64,000 nucleotides of DNA from Cheilinus undulatus (taxonomy: Eukaryota; Chordata; Actinopteri; Labriformes; Labridae). Below the pieces are notes generated by a model. That model had not been told where the DNA came from and searched no databases. It worked only from the letters and a program-made list of their open reading frames with translations. Made by a program: the position numbers and the translations under genes. This document shows, one piece after another, positions 23,423 to 34,100 of this stretch. How positions within the stretch are numbered: the stretch's first letter is position 1; every line of letters starts with the position of its first letter. The stretch spans positions 25,362,719 through 25,426,718 of the forward strand of contig NC_054882.1 in the NCBI RefSeq assembly GCF_018320785.1. Direction: 5' to 3'.

Positions 23423-26400
23423 TTAATTTTCATTTGTAAGTAGAGTTTTACTGTTTTGCAACAGAGGTTGGAACAATGCTGAGATGCTTTGTTGCATGGA
23501 TTTGTTGCTTGATAGAAAGCACTGCAGAGGGGTGTCCTTGGTCTGAGCATCAGTGAGAGAAATCCAGGGAAAAGGCCTTTGAAAAAAAGCCAAAACATTA
23601 AATTATTTTAATTCAAATATCTTTCATCATCCATCACCACAGTCAAAGGTAACCTGCATCCTTGCTGGAGTTTTCATTTTTCATTGCCATTTCATTATCC
23701 GGAGGTATGCAGCATTGTACTTACTCTTTGGGAAGGAGAGAAGATGCATATGATGCACTGATTAAATTCTGCACATTTAATTCCACATTGTGAGCCCCGT
23801 TCTCTCTAAGGATAATGTTGATCAGACAAATAGCATCACTGGAACCAAGGTTAGCCGATGTGCAGATATTTAGCAGGCTGTACAACACAGCACATACCCA
23901 GTTCAGACCCAGAGAAGGACCACCTGGATTAAGAGGAAAAAAAGTTCATTTAAACATGTAGTATTGTTGTCTCTTTAAACAGTTAATATAGCAAAAGGCT
24001 CAAACACAATGAGACCATATGAAAGAATGGATGCCACATGAATGCAATTAATAAAAAATAAATTCAAAGAAACAAAAAGGACTGAAGATGCTGAACAAAT
24101 GGCCAGTGGATTTTCAAGCAGTTCCATTTCCTCTTTGAAAGGAGCCTCAAAAATCAGGAGAAACTCTTGTTATTCAATTTTTGTTTTTGAAAAATAGTTG
24201 AAAAACTAAAAAACAAAGCAATTTTTTCCATTGAAAAAAAAAATATTCAAAAAAGAAAATAAGCTGTTCTCCCATTATTTCTTTGCAATAACAAAAACAG
24301 AAAACCATTTTTAAAAAATCTAAAAAATCGGACTAAATTGTGTTTTTAATCAATGTTTTTGGGTTTTCTTATCTTAAAGAAATATTCGAAAATCAGGAAA
24401 GCCTTTGATCGAAAGGGAAAGGTACATGTTTAAAAATAAAAACCCTCATGTCAAAATAAAAGCCTTCATAGCCATTCATTGTGTTTTACAGTATATAGGT
24501 CTGTCTGACTTACACAGAGTATCATACATGATCTTAATGGTAAATGTACTGATAAATTCATGGATTATATTATTATTATTACAAGAAAAAATAATAAAAA
24601 TCATAAGCCTGGACTGCTAAAGGTATTTATCCATGTATTTAATACAAATCAAATTTTCTATTATACTATTATTCTGACATATAGGCTTTTATTTTGAAAT
24701 GTGCACCTCTCCCCTTGGGTAACATGATGTCCTTGAATTAGAACAAGAAAACAAAAAAGGAATTGAAAACAAAAAGTGGACCAGTTTCTAAAATTGTGTT
24801 TTGTGGTTTACCATTTCTGTGATTGAAACGAAAAAATAGAAAAACCACTAATTTTTCAGTTTTTTCAATTTCTTTCAAAAACAGAATAACACGAGCTTCG
24901 CCTGATGTTTGAGGCTTGTTTCAACCAAGAAACTGCATGAAAGTATGCTGACAGCAAGCAGAGCTAAACATAAATTGCATTCGTTTTGCCACAATGCATT
25001 TAATATAAAATGTGCTCCCAAAGATTTTATACAGAATATTAAATTCAACTTAAGCTCCAGTCTTCAAAAATCAAGGCAATTGTAATACCTCTCATTGTAA
25101 GCGGACGTGATGCCTCTATCAACAAAGAGTCATTCAAAGCAGTGGTTAGCTGGGAGCAGCCATCTCCAGGGCCATCAGTCACAAAGTCATAATGAGGTTT
25201 GAGAATGAAGTCATGTCCGAGAAGATGAGCCAATCTTAAATAAAAGAGAGAAATTAAGAGACTGATAATTAAAAATACATTGGTTTTATTTGATTGTAGC
25301 GGGGTGCTACCTCTTGACAGGCACAGCTGAGGTAAAGCTGAACACCAGGCAGTGCTTTGACAGGTGAGAGCGGAGATCAGCACAGACTTTAGGGAGGTGA
25401 GAGGGCAGACAGCAGAGGAACAATATGTCTGTCCACGCTGCCAGTCTGCTGTTGTTGAAGAAGCATTCAATGCCAAACTGAATAGGCTCCACTGAAAAAG
25501 AAACAGCATTCAGATACTTGAGTCTATCATTTGGACTTTCTCTTTATCCATGGCTTGGCTAGAAGCACGTTAAAAGGACGTTGATGGATGTTTATATCTT
25601 AGGTTGTGTCATTGTTGTACCACAGAGATATAAGGTTGATCTTAACTAGTAGAGCTCTACATCCAAACTAACTAAAATATTGGTGCAGATATAACGTTTT
25701 CATTTCATTTCACCAACCTATATAGAGCAGTTTTTAACCCAGTAACTGCTAAAAATAACGTAAGCTAACTTCTGTTAATCCTAAAACAACACAGAGTGGA
25801 TGAAAAATGTGACATGTTATATTTGAATAAGCATATTTAATATAACATATATATTTGTGCAACAGACACGCTGAGGTTGAAGAGCATGTATCCAGTAGCC
25901 AAAACTTGCAATGCAATATAATGCCAAACACAGAGGCTTTCTTGGTGAAAAATAAAACACCTCACAATGATTCGACGTAGTGTACATGTGAGCTTACATT
26001 GTTTTTTTGGCCCGTTTTTTCCTTAAACTCACCAAATCATGTTGAGAAACTGTACCAGTCTGTAGTGCTGTATAACCTAGATCTTAATTGAGATTAATTT
26101 TTAGTCCTGGAGTTTGACAGCTCACACCGGCCCACTTTAGTTCACTACCCTCTGATGAAGACGTATCTATGTGGATTGAGTATATTTCTTTGAAATACTA
26201 TTCCAAGAATTTCAAAAAACATAAAATTTCAATTTTAGTTAGCTTTTTTTTAGCTTTGATCATGTGCTTCTCTAAGCCACTGTCCAATCCTAGCTTAGCA
26301 ACCGTAACTATGCACAGGAGGCCGGACAAGCTTTCAGCAGATGATAGTGTACTGAAGCAGTGAACTTCTCCAAATCTTTACAGTGGGGAGTGGAATTTTT

Positions 26401-29400
26401 TGTTTTCACAAAGCCATAAAAACCCAGAGGAAAGATGTGAGATAGAAACAAACCAGTGTGGGAGACTGAGACAGCATGAACAGTGAGGGATTTAGATTAG
26501 TTAGCCAATGGCTAATGTTAACACACGCATATTAAAAGCTAACTCAACATTAGCAAGAGCAGTGTTGTTTCATTATGTTTGTCCTAATGGGTCACATATT
26601 TTTATTTGAGTTCTGATCCAAGTCACGGACCGTAAAAATCGAGCCTGGTAGTCCCTGAGCTGTTGTCCTGTTACAGCCTGCCTGTTTAAACAGATTGCAC
26701 ATGCTCAGATGGTGATATGACTAGCAAAAATCATTATTCCATCCATCTATATGTTGGTTGTTAAAAAAAAACAACAAAAATAGCTGTTTCTTACATTCAT
26801 ACAGTACATTACAACATACATGCTGCTGTGTTTAACACATAAAGGCCTCTTAGCTTCACGTTAGCCCGTTTGCTACTAGAGCCAAATACCCTCCAGAGAA
26901 AACACCAACAAACTATTACAACACATAGCTAACCAGCAGTCAGTTCTCATTAGACACCACATTAAAACTCAGCATTTCAATAAAATTGATCTTACCATCT
27001 TATTCTTCATAAGCTGAAGAACTCAACTACAACTGCTGTTCACCTAAAAATATAAAATCCAACCAAAGAAAAGAGAAAGAGAAATGTCCACTGTGAATAC
27101 TTTGATGCTGTCCTCTAGTCAATGGACTGGCTGAAGCAGAAGTTCGGCTCATGGCTGCTGTGTAGTGTTTATGTTGCTAACTTGTCATACAGGTTTTGGC
27201 TTCATTATATCGACCACAGATAATTAAATCAACACCCATCCATACCATCATTTTAGAGCATAGTTGTCAGTTGTTTTAATGCCATCAAAGGTATCTGGGA
27301 TGACCTTCTCAGTCAGCTATGTGCTAGCCAACCTGTTAGGTACTTAGCCTAATGCTAATGTATCTGCAAACACTGCATCAACAAATGATGTTGTGAATGT
27401 AGTTTCACACTGCATTGTGGTCGTTTCTGACTCCTCTTATATTTTCAAACACTTTCACTACAAATTTGATTGTATTTCCTTAATTCCTTAATTACACAGT
27501 GGAAAACTAGGTAACAAAACACTTCATTACTCCACGTCTGAATTTAAGATAAATCAGAAATGGAACAATTAAGAAGCCAAAGTGAGGAACCGTTGGGACA
27601 ACACCAGTGGTTGTACGGTGACGAACCTCTAAATCCGTCACGCCAGAGAGGTCCACATCCGTAAAATCAGGGAAACCCAAACCCTTCATACCAGGGAAAC
27701 CTACCTGCAAGGCAGGTGATAGCAGGTTTAAAGGATGAATTAGAAGGAGTCAAGACTCATCTGAGAAAGGAGAGAGAACTGAGAGGTGCAGCCGAGAAAA
27801 GATTCGAAAACAGCAAGACCAAATGTGAGGAGGTAGAGGAAAAGTGGAGGGTGGAGAGAAAAGAAAGACTTGAGTTAGAGAAAGAGATCAGGGCATTTAG
27901 GGAAGAAAAGGAGCGCACAGGTGTCACTTCACTTAACCAGGAAACACCCTCATGTGACCTGAAAGTGGAGCAAACTCTCAGAGCTGAAATTGAAGCTCTG
28001 AGGAAAAGACTAAAGGCCGATCGAGAGAAAACATTCTGGCAGCAAAGCAGACAGTAGCTCTGAATAACCATCTGGAAGAAATGACTGAAGCAAATCAAGA
28101 TCTCCTCTGCAAACTCCAAGCCCAGGAGCAGGCAAATGAGGTGCTGAGGAAGGAATTGGAGGAATCGAGACCAAGAAACACAACTCTCATGGCTTAAAAG
28201 GAAGATCTGGTGGAGAAATTAAGATTACAGAAAAGAGAGGCCTTCAACAGTGACATCAAAAATGCCAATGAGATTGTGAAATTAAAGAAAGAGCTGGAGG
28301 ACATGCAAAAAAAGCAGCCTGAAGAACAGAGGCAAGAGTGGGGGAGAGACAAGCGTCAAAGGACCTCAGGCCGCCTTAACCACCCGCCTACCAGCCCGAA
28401 ATTTGACATTTTTACCGTATTCCACCAGATTCAACTATTTACCCATTGTAGGCCCATGCAGGAAACTCTTGTAATTTTCCAGTTACAAGTTGAAGTTGTT
28501 AAAGAGATTTATGAAAAAAAGTAGAAACCAATATTTACGTATGATGATTTAATAGCAGTTTTTTGTACATGTACATTTTTGCCTCAAAGGTGTCCAGAGG
28601 GTGCCCTCATGTCAAAGCTGGCACTACATAAAAAAATACAAGAGCAGTCAAATCAAGTTTTTTGCTAATCTTTGACCCATGCAAGACTCTTAATTTTTCT
28701 GTACATGTACATCTTTACCTCGAAGGTCTCTGGGGGTAGTAAATTTGAGGAGGGCACAAGGGTTAAATGAGGTTCAAAATATAACCATGTTACTAAAAGA
28801 ATTTGCTTTTCTGTCATTTGGTTGTATTAAAAATAGGCCCATATGTGCCATTGGCCATGGCACTGCAGTAATGCCATGTATGATAATTAATTAATATGCT
28901 GTTGAATTTGTGGCATATGGCCCTCTGCCCCAGGATGTGCTAGATGCCCCTTTTCATCTTGAATGAATTCCAACTGATCTGTAGCATAAATCATGTTGCT
29001 ACTTGCTACTTCTGTGACTTGAGATTTAAACCGTTTAGTGCTCATGCTTGTCGCTGTACCTGCAGATTCTGGTCTTCTACTGGAGATCTTAATATTTGAA
29101 GGACTGATGCAGGACTTTTCAATGAGGGACCTGAGCAACTGCCTTCCCAGGTTACCCATCCCCAGGATCCCCACGCAGAGGTCTCTTTCGTCTTTTGATG
29201 TCATCGAGTCCCTGAATGGAAAGTGACTGTTGATCATACATCTGCATGTTTTCACAAACTCTGTCTGTCCGTCTGTCTTTACCTGAGTGATTGGACGACT
29301 TTACACAGGAACACTGCTTGCGCACACCCGCTAACTGCCAGTGTCAAGGCGCGAGCACGAAGATGAAGTGACTCTTTCTCCTCATCTGTACATCCGGTCT

Positions 29401-29440
29401 CAAAAGAAAAACTGTTTAAACCAGCTGTCACGTCCACCAT
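23423..29440 (-). CDS. noxred1: NADP-dependent oxidoreductase domain-containing protein 1
   Basis: Pyrroline-5-carboxylate-reductase-like protein of unknown substrate. Six coding exons: 29283-29440, 29060-29211, 25311-25491, 25089-25234, 23725-23923 and 23423-23576. They total 990 nt, 329 aa, with phases matching. Residues 66-75 'VGILGMGNLG' are the Rossmann dinucleotide-binding GxGxxG. 'SSRRPESA' follows the second strand, where NADP-specific enzymes carry arginines. 'WTDILFLCCLPSHLPKV' and 'VFSFTSAVPVKRL' are the next conserved blocks, then 'GGPSLGLNWVCAVLYSLLNIC', as in the human protein. The product ends at 'LLTNENstop', shorter than human. Intron 2 is 3.6 kb and contains a plus-strand coiled-coil frame (27560-28420). 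Intron 4 carries a MITE. Confidence 0.93.
24144..24915. mobile_element. MITE with long inverted terminal repeats
   Basis: The left end 'gcctcaaaaatcaggagaaa' matches the reverse complement of the right end 'gcctcaaacatcaggcgaag', and the match continues through 'ctcttgttattc' / 'ctcgtgttattc' and 'gttttgaaa..a..ttgaaaaac'. That gives roughly 60 bases of imperfect inverted repeat. Total length is about 770 bases. The inside is very AT-rich and has no transposase-like frame. No clear target duplication is visible. It lies in NOXRED1 intron 4. The superfamily is not assigned. Confidence 0.65.
25492..27559. other. NOXRED1 intron 2, right of exon 3
   Basis: AT-rich intron. 26490-26900 and 27160-27360 contain repeated GCTAAC / TTAGC words like those seen near the TMED8 and ATG2B promoters. 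No exon or complete transposon is recognised. The NOXRED1 exons on either side join in phase, so no coding exon is missing here. Confidence 0.4.
27560..28420 (+). pseudogene. Broken coiled-coil open frame inside NOXRED1 intron 2
   Basis: The plus strand has an unusually long protein-like stretch, including an uninterrupted 113-codon frame at 27716-28057 and a further frame from 28210. Composition is strongly coiled-coil: rich in E, K, R, L and Q with heptad-like spacing (for example 'LKDELEGVKTHLRKEREL', 'EIEALRKRLKAD' and 'IVKLKKELEDMQKK'). It is interrupted about two or three times and has no introns, which suggests a retrocopy or decayed single-exon gene. It opposes NOXRED1 in direction. 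I cannot name the parent. It could also be the relic of a mobile element's own protein; no ends or terminal repeats are visible to support that. Confidence 0.5.
28421..29059. other. NOXRED1 intron 2, left part of exon 2 flank
   Basis: Two related blocks occur, each with the palindrome gtacatgtacat (28565-28576 and 28701-28712) followed by 'tttgcctcaaaggtgtc' or 'tttacctcgaaggtctc'. Each is preceded at some distance by 'cccatgca'. They appear to be diverged copies of one short repeat. No coding exon is seen. Confidence 0.4.
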
Positions 29441-31186
29441 CGTCCTAAAGTTTCAGGATGATAATAACCTACTGACTTTGTTAAATGGCTCGCTTGTTTA
29501 CGGTCAAAGACTCCCTCTTCCTCGTGTTTCTATGGGAACGTGGCAACTTCCGACGTATGGCTAACACGTTAGCCTATCAAAATAAAAGTCACGTCAAACT
29601 CTACTTTTCAAACGCAGTCCGCGGTATAATGTAGTAAAACTACCGTAATCAAAAAATAGTACTACAAACATGGTCTACCCAGGACTACAAAAAGTTATGT
29701 TTAAACTGAATTTCCTGGAAAAAAAAACGAACAAGGATGAAAACATGAAAAGGAAAACACTAGCAAAATGTTGGCAAAGGGAAAAAACATTGATTTAACA
29801 AGCAGCGATGGATACTATATAAAATACTAATAACTTTCATTTATATAGCTATTTATTTATATAGTTATTGTTGTCGCAAATGTCATAGATGATCGTTTTT
29901 CCATTTCCTTTTATCTTCCCACTGGGTCTCTGTGATGGCCAACTTGGTAAACCAACTAATACTTCAATCACTGCACTCAGATGATCCCCATTTCACTACT
30001 TATTAGCCTATTAGCAACAATTGTCTGGCTTTGTTTTTTCTTAAATCCAAAAAATCCTTATATTAATTTATAAAATCAACAAAAAGGGTCAAACATCCAA
30101 GGAAGTGAAAACATTTTTTAGGCACTGTAGTTAAAAGTAATAACTTCTCCAAGGCACAAATTTATTTCATGGGTATAACTGTTTTTATTTCCCTTTCATG
30201 CTTTTAATACAAATTCATCAATTTAACTGTACACCTATGTACAAGGAATATTATCCTGGCCACATAAACAACAAAATGGGTCAATCAAAATGTCTGCAAT
30301 ACACCTTCAAGCTAAAAATCAAAAATCAAACATACACTTAAAAAAAATCTTGTACACAGGATTTAAGACTTTTCTTCAAGAGTTTGGGTGGACTGTTTTG
30401 TGTCAACAGTGTGAAATGTGAGCAGCAAAGTGAAAGAATGAAACATTTGAACGTTTTTTAACTTTCAAAAACATCTTGTCACAGCAGCTTTCTCAAAATG
30501 TATACAACATTGATCACAGCTCAAAATAAAATTACAAAACTATCACAAATCTGAGTGATCTTCCCATGTGTCATTCATTTGAGGAAGCAACCTTTTGAGT
30601 CACTTAAAAGTGCTGATTACAGAACTTCAAACATTCAGATCTGTATTTGTTCTCTCATATTTGCATGAAATGTAACACATCAGGAATATATACAGTAAAT
30701 AAAGCCAACATACAGTGCAGTTTTTATAAATTACAGGTCAATATAACTAGATTATTAGTGTCTGTTGACATCAAATAGGATGGGGAACGCAACAACACAC
30801 ATCTTGTAAACAGCTGTTTGAGAATGAAGCTAATTTCTGCACCTCGTGAAAGCAGCCTATGTCTTTATTGTTAGGATTTTATATCTTTAATGCCATTGTT
30901 TATTCCACAATAGAGCATTTTCCACATTAAGACAAAATGTGGCTCATTATTTTCATCCCTTTGATTAAATGTACTGTGGCTAATTGCTGATAACCATGAA
31001 GGCACTGTGAAGGAACTGACACAAGCTGAACCACGGTAGCTCAAATTGCCATGAGATGAACAGAGTTTATTTACATCAGAGCTTTAATAAACCTCTGAGA
31101 TGTCTTCATAAAGAAAATTTTCTATTATTTTCACCATTTGCTGCTTCTGCACAGTCATGATTTGAGGTACCACATGGCAACGAGAA
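29441..31186. other. Intergenic region: NOXRED1 promoter and ATG2B 3' UTR
   Basis: 29441-29640 is the likely NOXRED1 promoter/5' UTR. The remainder up to 31186 is AT-rich and probably mostly ATG2B 3' UTR. Minus-strand AATAAA signals occur at about 31066, 30898, 30858 and 30150-30190, and I cannot tell which is used. No open frame of note. Confidence 0.45.
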
Positions 31187-34100
31187 TCACTCCTCACCCT
31201 GCCTCCATTTTTGAGACTCCTCCTGTCTGGCATCGGGGTGAATCTGGTTCCTCATCCCACCCAGGACGTTGGAGGTGGCTTCAGTGGCCATAATGAGAGG
31301 TTTGACCACTGCTGGTGGGAGCTGGCGGAGAACTCCACCCACAGCGCCTGTCATCCCACGTTGCTCGTGCTCTCTGGTGGCGGTGTCGTAGATGGTCAGA
31401 GCCGTGTCTGTGATCCCCTGCAGATTAAAGATCCTCGTTTAAACTAGTCTCTCTCCGTCACTATCACTGAAATTAAAACGCTGTAATGAATTTATTTTTC
31501 TCACCTCTTTTACGACAGTATAGGCTTTGGCCACACCCTCTCTCAGGTCCACAGGCTGATGAGCCAGGCCATAATGTGAGAAACGTTTTATCCTCTTCAT
31601 GTCTCTTTCATCTGGGACAGGAGACACCATGTCGTATGCTGTTTCTGCTGCTGCCTGAAAACAAACCACAACAACAGATAAAACAGTTGGCCTTTAAAAG
31701 GCATAGACGGTGAATTCAGACTTTTCAGTGACTGGCAAAAGGGGGCTTCACCTGAATTGTCCGCACCATCCTGTTGGTGAGCTCTAGAGCAGCCATAGCC
31801 GTAGAAGTTCCAAAGGAGGCAGTGCCACGCTGAAACCCTCGCACTATCCTACCATCCTTTCTGTACTGCTCAATCGGCAGCCACACCAAGTCTCTGAATC
31901 CCTGAACTGAACAGAAAGGGAATCTTAGGAACAAGGTTTATGTAAAATCATGCATTACACCTTTATTTTGAAAGGACAGGGGAGTGAATAGCATAAGAAA
32001 TCAAGCACAGAGAAGAACCACAAGTCAGACTTTTGTCTCTTGGTAATGGGCAGGACTCACCTAGTTGTACCAGAGAGTGGATTGGCCCCACTCCACCCAA
32101 TAATCCTGGAAGCTGGTTCTTCTTAATGTCATTTAACCACTCATTTATTGCATAGGAAAACAGCTTATCCACACCTAATAATCTGAAATGCAATACAAAC
32201 GTTAGTCCCCAGGGAAATATTACTGCTTCTCTGTGAAGAGTGATCTACACATTCGACTGGAGTATAGTTAGGGGGTCACTATATGACATTCCTGAGATAA
32301 ACCTACCCTTGTCTGTAGCAAAGGCGCCTCAGTTTCAGCTCTGAACAATTCAGCTGTGTTAACCCGATAATGATCCCTGCAAATGTTCCCTGAAACAAGA
32401 TATTGAGAAAAACCATTCACAAAGCACAATAAATAATGTTGACTAATGCTGCAACACTATAGCTTGATGAAACATGGACCTGCTCCATTGAAACATGTTT
32501 CCCATGGTAATCCAAGCGAATGGGAACCTCAGAAGTAAACCGAAACTCCCTGTACGGAAAAGAAATCATTAAAACTCAGACTGGGACTTAAATCCAAATG
32601 GCTGTCGTTAGTTTGTTTAGTACACTGACCTAAAGAAGATAGGCTGGTCTGTGAAGGGAGCAGCAGAAGCTTCACTGTCATTCAGTTCCTCTCTGCTAGA
32701 TGTGGAGAATCCATTGTGGCTCAGGCGTCTCTGAGCAGGTACTGAGATGATTGGGGCTGGGTCCTGACTGCTGCCAGCATGCTTGGAGAAGCTGCAGGAG
32801 ATCTCTGGAGCGGATGCTTTTTTTGTGGAGACACTGACAGCTGTGGGGAACATATATATTATATCGGGCACCAGTAGGTGAAAGTAATGCTCACATGAAG
32901 GCATTTTGAGGAATGAATACTACCTTCTTGAGCAGGCGGAGAAAAAAACTCCACTTCAGTGGCAAGACTGGTGAAAAAGTCCTTCAAGAAGAAGAGGGCA
33001 TCCTACAAGAAAAAAACAAAACTGTGATGCCACAGAAAATGTGGACTTTTTTCTTTGAAACTTTGAAAAATCAGGTGTTGCAGATTAATTCACCTGATCG
33101 ATGTTGAGGCGTAGAGGCATCAGGGAAACCCGCAGACAGCATTCCTGTGGAGCCTGGCCTGACTCAGGACACATGTGCAGAGCCTTAACTGTCAACTAAA
33201 ACCAAGAGCACGCAACATGTTACACCAGGCTGAGTTTTGATGCACTTAACGAGTGCATGTTGCCTTACTTACCATGTTAGAATGAGCTTTTCGGGGCATT
33301 TCTTTGCTAGAATACAAATACAGGAACTTGTTCATTTGTGAAGTAGCCAATCTGTCTCGAATCTCCAAGTCCTGCACAATGAACACCTGCCTAGAGACAG
33401 GCTGATCCATCGCTGACCCAGATGCAACTTGAGTCTGTGGGTACACCTCATGCTGAAATCTCAGCTAAGGAAACAAAGAAATCAAGTTAAAGGTAAAGAA
33501 AAGAGCCCATGAATGTCATCAAAAAGAGGGTGTCAGAATTAACGTTTTACCTTGCTGAGCTGTATCTCCATCAGGACGTCCGGGTTCCTTCCTTTTCCCC
33601 CGCCTGTGCGTCCTGAAGTCTTGGCCTGCCTCACTGGAGTTTGAGAGGGGGAGCTATGAGGTGTAGACCTGCAAAACATTGAATATGTGAAAAATTACAC
33701 CAGCTGTTTCTCTTCTTACACATAAAAAAATGTCTTCACAGTCCCATAGTTTGTAACTCACCCTCGGCTTCTAGCAGGTGATGCTGTGAAAGTCGCACTC
33801 CCGAAGTCTTTCCCTCCGTAAAGGTGCCAGACAACAGAGATCTCTTTGATAAGGTATCGTACTTCTGGGATGGGAAAGTTCATAGCTCCACGGCTGGTGT
33901 CGCTCCCATATAGGGGCTGACTGAAGTGATCGTCTTTGATTTCCACAATGTCCGAGGTGAGCTGCTTTACCACTGGCTCCTGATCGAGATCCTGAAACAC
34001 AGTTCATTTCAGCCAACACAGATCCTCAGTCCCTTTTATATATAGTTAAAACTGTGATTAAGCACACCGTTACCTCTCCTCTTGAACCTGGTGTCTCAAG

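Noticed and set aside
25045-25509. 154-codon minus-strand open frame overlapping NOXRED1
   Set aside because: It reads NOXRED1 exon 3 in the wrong frame, then runs across the intron into exon 4. The spliced model in the correct frame matches the family.
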